A stretch of DNA of 20,236 nucleotides from JACCTH01 sp035250485 (GTDB lineage Bacteria > Actinomycetota > Acidimicrobiia > Spongiisociales > ZC4RG35), in assembly GCA_035250485.1 (NCBI GenBank), contig DATFFB010000149.1:1-20236 (forward strand), given 5' to 3'. Positions 7,358-14,963 of this stretch are shown piece after piece. The position numbers and the translations under genes were made by a program. The notes beneath the pieces are model-generated. The model saw only the letters and a list, made by a program, of their open reading frames with translations. It was not told where the DNA came from and did not search any database. Every line of letters starts with the position of its first letter. The first letter of the stretch is position 1.

Positions 7358-7992
7358 AATTCGCAGACATGTCCGGGCTGGCTTACTACGTCGGGCCTCC
7401 TCGGCCGGCCAACCCGGTCTTGCTGCTCCACTCCTGGCACGGGCTCAACGCCGCCACGAAGAAGCTGGCTGACCGCCTCGCCGACGAGGGCTGCACCGTA
7501 CTCGTTCCCGATCTTCTGTCCGGAGCGCTCCCGGCGAGCCAAGCGGAAGCGGAGGCGGTGCTCGGGGCGGTAGATCCCAATCACCTGGTCTCGGCCACGC
7601 TCGGCGGGCTCGAGGTGCTGGGCAATTCCGCTCCCGGCCCGGCGACGGTCCTCGGCCTTGGCATGGGCGGTTCGCTGGCGCTCTGGCTATCGGTGCGTCG
7701 ACCCGAGCGGGTAGTTGCAGTGGTTTCGTTCTACGGCACCCAGACGATCGACTTCGCCGGATCCCGAGCTCGCTATCAACTCCATCTGGCGGAGGAAGAT
7801 CCTTGGGTCAGCTCCGATGATGCTGCCTTCATGGAAGCAACCATGGGCCTCGAAGGAATCGAGTTCGAAACGTTTCGTTACCCCGGCACCAGTCCCGGCT
7901 TCTTCGAAGAAGGGAATCACTTCGACCCGGATGCCGCGGACCTCGCCTGGTCGAGGACGCTGACCTTTCTTCAATCAGTCCGGGTGAATTGA
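7342..7992 (+). CDS. Dienelactone-hydrolase-family protein with altered catalytic residues
   Basis: A 216-aa alpha/beta-hydrolase-fold protein. It has the DLH opening strand-loop LLLHSWHGLN (27-36), a nucleophile-elbow region GLGMGG (105-110), strand VVSFYGT (127-133), and the tail YPGTSPGFFE and DPDAADLAWSRTLTFL. In active relatives the elbow reads GxSxG or GxCxG and the tail reads YPGTGHxFFE. Here the nucleophile position is Gly107 and the catalytic His position is Pro185; Asp153 in EEDPWV seems kept. The protein may therefore be a non-catalytic relative, a binding protein or regulator. The start is ATG 7342 (AAGG immediately before, too close to be ideal) or ATG 7369, which would remove the head-to-head overlap with the EamA gene. 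Its 3' end overlaps the MOSC gene by 22 bases tail to tail. Confidence 0.88.
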   Translation: MSSWSQFADMSGLAYYVGPPRPANPVLLLHSWHGLNAATKKLADRLADEGCTVLVPDLLSGALPASQAEAEAVLGAVDPNHLVSATLGGLEVLGNSAPGPATVLGLGMGGSLALWLSVRRPERVVAVVSFYGTQTIDFAGSRARYQLHLAEEDPWVSSDDAAFMEATMGLEGIEFETFRYPGTSPGFFEEGNHFDPDAADLAWSRTLTFLQSVRVN

Positions 7993-8438
7993 TCGCCTGC
8001 TGCGATCGCCCCCTCCACCAGCACCCTGGCATAGACGCGGGCGAATCCCGGGTGGAGTGACTGGCTGATTCGGGAGAACTGGCCGTCGATGAACCAGCCA
8101 GCATTCTTGTAACAGGGGCTGGTGTAGCTCGTGACCTCGATTTCGGCTTCATCGCCGATACCCCAGCGGGTACCGGGCACAACCTCGATCCAATTCACTC
8201 CGGTCACCGTCACGTTCTCCCCGGCCGCCCCGGCGAAGATCGGGTGACCCTCTGCACGCAGGGCGGCGATGACATCGTCCGAAAAGAGACAGACAGCGCG
8301 TAGAGGGCCGCCGTGATGAACTCGATCGGTATGGCGATCTCCCTCGAGGCCATTGGCGGAGAGAAATGCCCGATCAACGGGGAGTTTGGGCACACCACCC
8401 GCGGAAATGTTGACGGCGACGACGCGACCGCTTGTCAA
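7971..8438 (-). CDS. MOSC-domain protein (YiiM-like)
   Basis: A 155-aa single MOSC domain, the domain found at the C-terminus of molybdenum-cofactor sulfurases and in YiiM/YcbX. Visible signatures are GLEGDRHTDRVHHGGPLRAV (30-49), AGENVTVTG (72-80) and the conserved cysteine in TSPCYK (Cys109), the presumed sulfur- or Moco-contacting residue. MOSC proteins handle Moco-bound sulfur or reduce N-hydroxylated compounds with Moco. The start is TTG at 8438, overlapping the TGA of the upstream PLP enzyme as TTGA, so translation is probably coupled. The 3' end runs 22 bases into the convergent hydrolase gene. Confidence 0.92.
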   Translation of the reverse strand: MTSGRVVAVNISAGGVPKLPVDRAFLSANGLEGDRHTDRVHHGGPLRAVCLFSDDVIAALRAEGHPIFAGAAGENVTVTGVNWIEVVPGTRWGIGDEAEIEVTSYTSPCYKNAGWFIDGQFSRISQSLHPGFARVYARVLVEGAIAAGDQFTRTD

Positions 8439-10114
8439 ACACCAACCTCGTGCGGCAACGGAAACCAGCGCAGGGACTCGGCCTCGGCATCGAGGACGTC
8501 ATCTATGACCTCGGAATCGACAGCGGCGGTGGCAAACAGGGTGTGGGCCTCGGTCACGTATCGGGGGTACTCATCAGCGCTGGCGGACGATCGCCCACTG
8601 GCCCGGTGCTCGAGAAGGCCGTGGCCATAATCGATCTCGAATAGCGACAACGGCGGGTGGGGCAAGCCCCGGCGATGTCTCCACAAAGCTGTGTCAGCCT
8701 CAAAGCGGTAATGCGGCAGCAGCCTCCAGCCGAACTCGGCGATCAGGTGGACTCCTTCGACGATGAACGCGAACTCCTCCTCGCTGATGAAATAGTTGAA
8801 GTTGACCCGCACCCATCCCGGCTTGACAACCTCGCAACCCAGTCCGATCTGGCGTTCGATCTGACGGCTGGTGTCGAGGTCGATGCCGAGGAGGCGATGT
8901 CCATAGGGACCTGCACAGGAACAGCCACCCCGGGCCTGAATGCCGAAGAGGTCATTCAGCAACGCGACCACGTAGTTGTGGTGTAAGTAGCGATCGCCAA
9001 AACGGATTACGAACGAGACAATCGAGAGCCGCTCCGCCTTGGGGTTGCCCAGTATCTGAATATTGGGATTCTGCGACCACGAATCGATCGCCCGCTGGAT
9101 GAAGTCCTCCTCGCGCCGGCGAATGTCTCCGACTCCTACGGCTTCTTTGAGCTGAAACACAAGACCGGCCCGGATGGATTCGACGATGGCAGGTGTCCCC
9201 CCCTCCTCGCGATGCTCGGGATCGGTGAGATAACGATGGACCAGTTTGTTGACATAAGCCACCGTCCCTCCACCGGGGACGGATGGAACCCGATTCGCCA
9301 GGAGATCCTTTCTCACCACCAGTACCCCCGGCGTGCCGGGGCCCCCGATGAATTTGTGCGGAGAGATGAAGATCGCGTCCTTGTAGTCGAGGTTGCCAGC
9401 CTCCTTCTGACGCATGGCAATGCCGACATAGGGAGCGGCGGCGGCGAAATCCCAAAAGGAGAGCGCTCCGTGCTTGTGCAAGAGCGTGGAGATTGCCGAG
9501 GTATCGGTGATGATCCCGGTCACGTTCGAGGCGGCTGAAAACGACCCGATTCGAAGCGGCCGACCGGAGAATTCGACCAGCCGCCGTTCGAGGTCGTCGA
9601 GATCGATGTGGCCGTCGGAGTCCTCGGCGATCTCAACCACGTCGGCGATTGTCTCTCGCCAACCAAGTTCATTGGAATGGTGCTCGTACGGTCCGACGAA
9701 CACCACCGGGCGTCGATCGACCGGGATGTGACCACTGAGGTCGAATTCGTCATCCAGGGCGGCCGGCACCCGTACCCCGAGAATCGTGATCAGCCGGTCG
9801 ATGGCTCCAGTCGAGCCCGAGCCGGCGAAAATCACGGCATGGCTCTCGTCCCCGCCCACCGCCTGGCGGATGAGTGTCCGCGCGTCCTCTCGGAAGCGAG
9901 TGGTCTGGAGGCCGGTGCCCGAGGTTTCCGTGTGCGTGTTGGCATACAGCGGAAGGACCGTCTCGCGAATGAAGTCTTCGATGAAGGAGAGGGAACGACC
10001 CGAGGCGGTGTAGTCCGCGTAGGTGACCCGGCGGAGCCCGTAGGGGGTAAAAACGGCGGTATCGGCGCCGATGACCGATCGTCGGATCGTCTCGATGAGC
10101 CGATCGGTTTCCAT
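8435..10114 (-). CDS. Class V aminotransferase / NifS-like cysteine desulfurase homologue
   Basis: A 559-aa PLP enzyme of fold type I, longer than SufS/IscS (about 400 aa). Visible motifs are GSGSTGAIDRL (98-108, phosphate-binding region), EHHSNEL (144-150, ring-stacking His), WDFAAAAPYVGI (221-232, Asp222 pairing with the PLP ring nitrogen) and SPHKFIGGPGTPG (251-263, Schiff-base Lys254). GGCSCAGPYGH (396-406) puts Cys398/Cys400 in the loop position used by NifS-type enzymes to carry persulfide. About 100 extra residues follow the core. It probably removes sulfur from cysteine or a related substrate; a lyase or epimerase role cannot be excluded. The ATG at 10114 is clear. It is coupled by TTGA to the MOSC gene, suggesting sulfur hand-over between the two products. 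Confidence 0.9.
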   Translation of the reverse strand: METDRLIETIRRSVIGADTAVFTPYGLRRVTYADYTASGRSLSFIEDFIRETVLPLYANTHTETSGTGLQTTRFREDARTLIRQAVGGDESHAVIFAGSGSTGAIDRLITILGVRVPAALDDEFDLSGHIPVDRRPVVFVGPYEHHSNELGWRETIADVVEIAEDSDGHIDLDDLERRLVEFSGRPLRIGSFSAASNVTGIITDTSAISTLLHKHGALSFWDFAAAAPYVGIAMRQKEAGNLDYKDAIFISPHKFIGGPGTPGVLVVRKDLLANRVPSVPGGGTVAYVNKLVHRYLTDPEHREEGGTPAIVESIRAGLVFQLKEAVGVGDIRRREEDFIQRAIDSWSQNPNIQILGNPKAERLSIVSFVIRFGDRYLHHNYVVALLNDLFGIQARGGCSCAGPYGHRLLGIDLDTSRQIERQIGLGCEVVKPGWVRVNFNYFISEEEFAFIVEGVHLIAEFGWRLLPHYRFEADTALWRHRRGLPHPPLSLFEIDYGHGLLEHRASGRSSASADEYPRYVTEAHTLFATAAVDSEVIDDVLDAEAESLRWFPLPHEVGV

Positions 10115-10243
10115 CTCCGTGAGGCTACCTGCGAGCCCCTGCGTTGGGAGTGTGGCTTGACCTATCTGCCAGCCCGCAGAACCAAAATTTCACCGTCTCG
10201 GAATATCCGGCCGGACTTGATAGGTTCTCCCGGGGTTCCCTAA
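10115..10243. other. Divergent intergenic region between PLP enzyme and DHA2 exporter
   Basis: 129 bases holding the promoters of two divergent genes. A TTGACC hexamer at 10157-10162 has no convincing -10 partner at normal spacing. A perfect 10-bp palindrome TCCGGCCGGA lies at 10206-10215. The exporter start has no clear Shine-Dalgarno sequence, only GGGGTTCCC upstream. Nothing stronger is visible. Confidence 0.4.
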
Positions 10244-11779
10244 ATGACCGACACCGTCCTCCCGACCTCCGACGCTCCCCGTGTGGCCATGACCCATGGC
10301 CAAATCATGGCCGTGATCTGGGGATTGATGATCGGCCTCTTCCTCGCTGCTTTGGATCAGACCATCGTCGCCACCGCGCTCCCGACCATGGTCGGAGAAC
10401 TCGGTGGGCTCGAACAGCTTTCGTGGGTGGTGACCGCTTACCTTCTCGCCTCGACCGTTACCGCTCCCCTCTACGGGAAAATCTCTGATCTTTACGGTCG
10501 GAAGATCGTCTTCCAGGCCGCGATCATCCTTTTCCTCGCCGGATCGATTCTCTGCGGGCTATCCCAAAACATGGGACAGCTGATCGCCTTCCGCGGCTTG
10601 CAGGGCCTGGGGGCCGGAGGACTGTTTGTCATGGCCATGACCATCATCGGCGACATCCTTTCCCCCCGGGAGCGCGGTCGGTACCAGGGGTACTTTGGAG
10701 CGGTGTTCGCCCTCTCGAGTGTGGCGGGTCCATTGGCTGGCGGCTGGCTCGTCGACAACGTCGATTGGCGCTGGGTCTTCTACGTCAATGTCCCTATCGG
10801 GCTGGTCGCTCTTTTCGTGACCGCGTCGGCACTCAATCTCCCGTTCGTTCGCCGAGAGCATCCAATCGACTACCGGGGAGCAGGGACGCTTGTTCTAAGC
10901 GTGTCTGCCCTGCTCCTGGCCATGGTCTGGGGCGGAAACGAATATGAGTGGGGCTCCCCGCAGATCATCGGTCTCCTGGCCGTAGGAGTGCTGATGGCGG
11001 CTCTGTTCCTCTGGTGGGAGCGCCGGGCAACAGAACCGATCCTTCCTCCGCGCCTCTTCCGAAACCGAACCTTCGCCTTGACCTCGGCCTCGGGATTCAT
11101 CATTGGTCTGGCGATGTTCGGGGGAATCGTCTTCCTGCCCTTGTTCCTCCAGGTCGTAGTCGGGGCCAGCGCCACCAACTCCGGACTTCTCTTGATACCG
11201 ATGATGGTGGGCATCATCGGGAGCTCGGTGATCGGGGGCCGGCTCATCACCCACACCGGTCGTTACAAGATCTTTCCGGTCATCGGTTCGGCCCTGGCGA
11301 CGCTGTCCTTCTTCCTTCTTTCGACAATGGGAGTTGGCACCGTTCTCGTCACCGCCTCGATCTACATGTTCATCCTCGGAGTGGGCGTGGGAATGATCAT
11401 GCCGGTTTTGGTGCTAGCCGTTCAGAACGCGGTCGATCACAGCGACTTGGGAGTGGCGACTTCCTCGAACAACTTCTTCCGCTCCCTAGGTGGCGCTTTC
11501 GGCACCGCGCTACTTGGCGCGGTTTTCACGAGCCAGCTCACCAATTCACTGGCCGGCCTCGTCCCTGAAGGCGGGAGCGGCCAGCTCACCTCGAGCCCGG
11601 CGGCGATCGCCGCCCTGCCCGATGCCGTCCGGACCCAGGTGATCGAGGCGTTCGCCTCTTCGATCGGCACCGTCTTCCTGGTGGCACTGCCCTTCACCGT
11701 CCTCGCCCTCTTCCTCGCCCTGATGACGCCGGAGCTTCCCCTCCGGGAGACGGCGCACGTCGGAGCCGCCGACGTCTAA
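10244..11779 (+). CDS. DHA2-family MFS multidrug exporter (EmrB/QacA type)
   Basis: A 511-aa proton-driven drug exporter with about 14 hydrophobic helices. Helix 1 has the DHA2 signature LDQTIVATALPTM. The first cytoplasmic loop has motif A (GKISDLYGRK). The helix-5 antiporter motif C is present (SVAGPLAGGWLVDNVDWRW), followed by the classic VFYVNVPIGL. Length and motifs match the EmrB/QacA drug-resistance transporters of Gram-positive bacteria. The start is ATG 10244 in a region without a strong ribosome site. It is transcribed divergently from the PLP enzyme and convergently with the polymerase gene, which ends 21 bases beyond it. No adjacent TetR or MarR regulator is present. The substrate is unknown. 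Confidence 0.95.
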   Translation: MTDTVLPTSDAPRVAMTHGQIMAVIWGLMIGLFLAALDQTIVATALPTMVGELGGLEQLSWVVTAYLLASTVTAPLYGKISDLYGRKIVFQAAIILFLAGSILCGLSQNMGQLIAFRGLQGLGAGGLFVMAMTIIGDILSPRERGRYQGYFGAVFALSSVAGPLAGGWLVDNVDWRWVFYVNVPIGLVALFVTASALNLPFVRREHPIDYRGAGTLVLSVSALLLAMVWGGNEYEWGSPQIIGLLAVGVLMAALFLWWERRATEPILPPRLFRNRTFALTSASGFIIGLAMFGGIVFLPLFLQVVVGASATNSGLLLIPMMVGIIGSSVIGGRLITHTGRYKIFPVIGSALATLSFFLLSTMGVGTVLVTASIYMFILGVGVGMIMPVLVLAVQNAVDHSDLGVATSSNNFFRSLGGAFGTALLGAVFTSQLTNSLAGLVPEGGSGQLTSSPAAIAALPDAVRTQVIEAFASSIGTVFLVALPFTVLALFLALMTPELPLRETAHVGAADV

Positions 11780-11800
11780 AAATCGAGCCCACAGAACTGC

Positions 11801-13174
11801 TCACTTTTCTCCGGTCAGTCCCCACTCATAGGCGAGGCAGATCAGCTCGCCGAGCTCGTCGTCCAACTCGTCGGTCTTGTTGACCCTGACGTCGTGCACC
11901 CACTCATGGGGGCCGACCTGAAACAGCTTGCGAACCCGGGGATGCTCGTGACCCTTCGACATCGAGAGCCAGAAGCTCACTCCCCGATCGCTCAATGTGT
12001 AGACGGTGAGAAATCGGCCCCGGACCAAGAAGGCGCTGCGGGTCTTGCCGGCGGCAAACTCGAAAGGTCCGCATCGCCGGGCAAGGTCGACGAGACCGTC
12101 CCAATACTTCTTTCCTCCCTTGTCGGCAAGGAATTGCTCAATGGTGTAGTGGGCGCCGAGCGGGGCGGAGGTTTCTGTATCGACGTCGTGACGTTTGCGT
12201 GAGGGCTGTACTCGCGTTGGCTCCCCGGCCACTTTCGGATACTGCGGGGGCCAGGGGGCATCGCCTTGTCCGTATTCCTCCTGGTCTCGCGTCACCCACT
12301 GCAGAAGCGTTTCGATCCGTCCCGCCGCTTGGTCGATGCCTTCGGTGAGGTCGCCTACCTCCTCATATCTCTCGGCAAATTCGTCCAGGGGGAATCGCTC
12401 GATAGTGATCTCTTCGATCTCCTCCCAGCGAAAGGGCGTCGATACGAATCCGGTGGGACGGACACCGTAGGCGGCAGACACGGTCTTATCGCGGGCGTTC
12501 TGGTTGTAGTCGATGAAGACTCCGCTGCGCTCTTCCTTCCACCAGCTGGTGGTGACCAGGCCCGCCATCCTCCGCTCGAGCTCCCGCGCCGCCGCCAAGA
12601 CCGAGCGCCGGGTCTGGAAGAAGTCCCACTCCGGCTCGATTCGCACGTAGACATGGATTCCCCGGCTGCCCGAAGTCTTGGGCCAACCGACCAGGCCCGC
12701 CTCACCGAGGACGTCTCGCAGGCCCGTGGCCGCCTCGCGCACGTGCTCAAAGTTAAAGCCCGGGGTCGGGTCGAGATCGAATCGCAGCTCATCGGGATGG
12801 TCGGTGTCCTCGGCCCGAACCGGCCAGGGGTGGAGGTCGAGACAGCCGCGCTGGATCAGCCGGACGACGTCGACCTCGGTGCGAGGGACGTTCATCAGGC
12901 CGGGTCTCTGTGAGGGAAATTTCACCTCGACAGTTTCGAATTGAGAATTGGGCTCGGCGCGCTTGTGATAGATGGGCTCGACCTCTACCGACTCCATGTA
13001 TCGCTTCAACATTGTGGGGCGGCCGAACACCGCCCGGAGGGCTCCTTCCGCCACGCGAACGAAGTGGTTGACCACATCGAGCTTCGTCCACCCCTGCCGT
13101 GGGAAAAGCAGCTTGTCGGGACTTGAGATGCGGACCTTTTCGCCGCCGACTTCCACTGTGGTCTCACTTGGCAC
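11801..13174 (-). CDS. LigD-type NHEJ polymerase (AEP primase) with C-terminal extra domain
   Basis: A 457-aa protein. Residues about 10-300 are the archaeo-eukaryotic-primase-like polymerase domain of LigD, which fills or extends broken DNA ends with ribo- or deoxynucleotides. The catalytic acidic pair is in RFDLDP (Asp133, Asp135), the nucleotide-binding SGSRGIHVYV is at 168-177, and the third acid is Asp222 in FIDYNQNAR. After a basic Pro-rich linker comes an additional domain (about 340-457). It contains YWDGLVDLARRCGPFEF and PRVRKLFQVGPHEWVHDVR and resembles the DUF5655-type small domain. No ligase or phosphoesterase domain is attached. The start is GTG 13174 and no ATG lies nearby upstream. 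It is divergent from the M50 protease by 55 bases. The polymerase call is firm; the domain assignment of the tail is tentative. Confidence 0.93.
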   Translation of the reverse strand: MPSETTVEVGGEKVRISSPDKLLFPRQGWTKLDVVNHFVRVAEGALRAVFGRPTMLKRYMESVEVEPIYHKRAEPNSQFETVEVKFPSQRPGLMNVPRTEVDVVRLIQRGCLDLHPWPVRAEDTDHPDELRFDLDPTPGFNFEHVREAATGLRDVLGEAGLVGWPKTSGSRGIHVYVRIEPEWDFFQTRRSVLAAARELERRMAGLVTTSWWKEERSGVFIDYNQNARDKTVSAAYGVRPTGFVSTPFRWEEIEEITIERFPLDEFAERYEEVGDLTEGIDQAAGRIETLLQWVTRDQEEYGQGDAPWPPQYPKVAGEPTRVQPSRKRHDVDTETSAPLGAHYTIEQFLADKGGKKYWDGLVDLARRCGPFEFAAGKTRSAFLVRGRFLTVYTLSDRGVSFWLSMSKGHEHPRVRKLFQVGPHEWVHDVRVNKTDELDDELGELICLAYEWGLTGEK

Positions 13175-13229
13175 GCTTGCAACCGTACCCTGCGGGCTTC
13201 ATGACAGGATCGATCGGCGGGCCGGACCG

Positions 13230-13913
13230 GTGAGGTTCCAACTATTCAGATTTCCGGTCGTGATCAGCCCCACCTTCTTGATCCTCGGGCTCTTTCTCGT
13301 CGGCACCAATCTCGGCTGGCAGGGCATCGTGGCTTGGGTAGCGGCGGCGTTCTTCTCGGTTTTGCTGCATGAACTCGGCCATGCCTTTTCGGTGCGTGGG
13401 TTTGGGGGCATGGTCAATCAGATCACGTTGCATGGCCTGGGAGGAGCGACCAGCTGGTCTGATCCCAACCGCCAGATCTCGTGGGGGCGACGGATCGCCA
13501 TCGCCGCGGCAGGTGCGGGGCTGGGCTTCCTTGTGGCCGGGGTCCTCTACGGGCTCGTCCGTCTCGGCGCCTTTGGCTCTGACGCCGCCAACGTCATCGA
13601 CAGTCCCTTCCGGGTGTTCCTCGGTGATGCCGCCCGGGCCGAGCTCTGGCTGGTCTTCTTTCTCGGCGCCTTTATCTGGGTCACGATCGCCTGGGGCCTG
13701 ATCAACTGGCTCCCAATCGGTGGTCTCGACGGCTGGCACATCATGGCCGAGCTCCTTGAAAAGTGGCTGCCGGGGCGCGGTCGCCGGGTGGCAGCGGTGA
13801 TCGGACTCGTGGTGGCCCTGGTCGCGGCCTATTTCCTATTTCGAGCGGGGCTCCAATTCGGCGCCATCATCCTCGTGCTCTTCGCCTTGCAGACGATGAG
13901 CCGGCCGGGCTAG
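13230..13913 (+). CDS. M50-family site-2-type membrane metalloprotease
   Basis: A 227-aa polytopic membrane protein. HELGH at 47-51 is the HExxH zinc site inside a hydrophobic helix. NWLPIGGLDGWHI (159-171) supplies the second half of the active site, the NxxPxxxxDG motif with zinc-ligand Asp167. This core of about six helices is typical of the small M50 peptidases that cut within membranes, without PDZ or CBS domains. The frame stays open far upstream, but that part is antisense to the polymerase; GTG at 13230 gives MRFQLFRFPV, the usual M50 opening. Its TAG stop shares the palindrome CTAG with the stop of the convergent ligase. The substrate is unknown; regulatory proteolysis is possible. 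Confidence 0.92.
   Translation: MRFQLFRFPVVISPTFLILGLFLVGTNLGWQGIVAWVAAAFFSVLLHELGHAFSVRGFGGMVNQITLHGLGGATSWSDPNRQISWGRRIAIAAAGAGLGFLVAGVLYGLVRLGAFGSDAANVIDSPFRVFLGDAARAELWLVFFLGAFIWVTIAWGLINWLPIGGLDGWHIMAELLEKWLPGRGRRVAAVIGLVVALVAAYFLFRAGLQFGAIILVLFALQTMSRPG
13910..13913. other. CTAG shared stop codons of convergent genes
   Basis: The palindrome CTAG at 13910-13913 gives TAG on both strands, so it ends the M50 gene on the plus strand and the ligase gene on the minus strand. The two reading frames therefore meet with a 4-base tail-to-tail overlap and leave no room for a terminator between them. Confidence 0.95.
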
Positions 13914-14932
13914 CCAACCACCACCTCGGAAAAACCGAGCCCGGCCGGACGCTCCAGCTGATCCATGGTGCAGCTGCGGGGATCTTTGTCAGGACGCCAG
14001 CGATGGAAGCGAGTGGCGTGTCGAAAGCGACCCTCCTCCAGCTGGTCGTAGCTGATCTCGACCACGACCCCTCCCTCGATCGGAGTCCACGACAGATCCT
14101 TCCCTCCGGTCCAGCGGCTGACCGCTCCCGGAGCGCGGGCGGCGGCGCCAAAGGAGTCCTCGGTTCGAAGCTCCTGGAATCGCTGGAAGATCGCCTCCCG
14201 TTGTCCTTCGGGGAAACCCGAACAGTGGCCGATGAAATGCAGGTCCCCCTCCTCGTTGTAAAGGCCGAGCAGCAGCGAGCCGATCTTGCCGCCGTCTTTG
14301 TGCTCCCGGTAGCCGCCGACGACGCAATCGGCCGTGCGCCGGTGCTTGATCTTGAGCATGGCGCGCTTTCCATGCACGTAACCCTGGCCGAGCAGTTTGG
14401 CGATGATGCCGTCGCAGCCGGCCGGCTCGAATTCGTCGAACCAGCGTTGGCCGATCTCGGGGTCGACCGTCGAGGGAGTCAGGTGCCAGGGATGATCAAG
14501 GCCCGACAGCAGCTCGACGAGGAGCTCGCGCCGTTCCGAGAAGGGCCGCTGCCGCAGGTCCTCTCCGGAGAGGGCGAGAAGATCGAAGGCGACCAGTTGG
14601 GCCGGGGTTTCCGCAGCCAGGCGCTTGATGCGCGATTCGGCAGGATGGATCCTCTGCTGCAGAGCGTCGAAATCGGTCACATCGTCGATCACCACCACCA
14701 CCTCACCGTCAACGACGGTGTCGGCCGGCAGCCGGCTGATCGGCTCTTCCAGTTCGGGGAAATAACGCAGCAGCGTCTTCTGGCTGCGGGAGTCGAGCCG
14801 CACTCCCTCGCCGTTCCAGGAGAGGGCCCGGAAACCATCCCACTTGGGCTCGAAAGCAAACGCTCCTTCGGGCCACGACTCCACGACCTTGGCTTCCATG
14901 GTTTCAATCGGGGGTTTGAACGGCCACGCCAT
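13910..14932 (-). CDS. ligC: ATP-dependent DNA ligase, LigC type
   Basis: A 340-aa nick-sealing enzyme. The adenylation domain has motif I EPKWDGFRAL (AMP-accepting Lys30), motif III DGEVVVV (75-81), motif IV GCDGIIAKL (172-180) and motif V LKIKHRR (193-199). The OB-fold domain follows and ends in the motif-VI-like RFRHATRFHRWRPDKDP. The length matches stand-alone actinobacterial LigC, which acts in Ku-independent or accessory end joining and in gap repair with a LigD-type polymerase. The frame is open to 15031, but MAWPFKPP at 14932 is the normal family start and leaves a 31-base divergent gap to the YihY gene. The polymerase gene on the same strand lies beyond the M50 gene. The symbol is by family resemblance. 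Confidence 0.93.
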   Translation of the reverse strand: MAWPFKPPIETMEAKVVESWPEGAFAFEPKWDGFRALSWNGEGVRLDSRSQKTLLRYFPELEEPISRLPADTVVDGEVVVVIDDVTDFDALQQRIHPAESRIKRLAAETPAQLVAFDLLALSGEDLRQRPFSERRELLVELLSGLDHPWHLTPSTVDPEIGQRWFDEFEPAGCDGIIAKLLGQGYVHGKRAMLKIKHRRTADCVVGGYREHKDGGKIGSLLLGLYNEEGDLHFIGHCSGFPEGQREAIFQRFQELRTEDSFGAAARAPGAVSRWTGGKDLSWTPIEGGVVVEISYDQLEEGRFRHATRFHRWRPDKDPRSCTMDQLERPAGLGFSEVVVG

Positions 14933-14952
14933 GCGGAGACGGTAAACGTTAG

Positions 14953-14959
14953 AAAGGAG
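14953..14959 (+). promoter_or_regulatory. Ribosome binding site fixing a TTG start
   Basis: AAAGGAG lies four bases before the TTG at 14964 and points to that codon as the start of the YihY/BrkB gene; the next in-frame ATG would remove the conserved N-terminal WRRFSEERGTTMAAA segment. Confidence 0.75.
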
Positions 14960-14963
14960 ACCC

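Noticed and set aside
10157..10162. TTGACC as a -35 box
   Set aside because: No acceptable -10 hexamer at 16-18 bases spacing.
10206..10215. TCCGGCCGGA palindrome as an operator of the DHA2 exporter
   Set aside because: Ten-base palindromes are expected many times by chance in 20 kb of GC-rich DNA, it does not extend further, and no regulator gene is adjacent.
12972..13229. Upstream extension of the M50 protease reading frame
   Set aside because: It is antisense to the polymerase N-terminus and adds unrelated residues; GTG 13230 gives the family's usual N-terminus.
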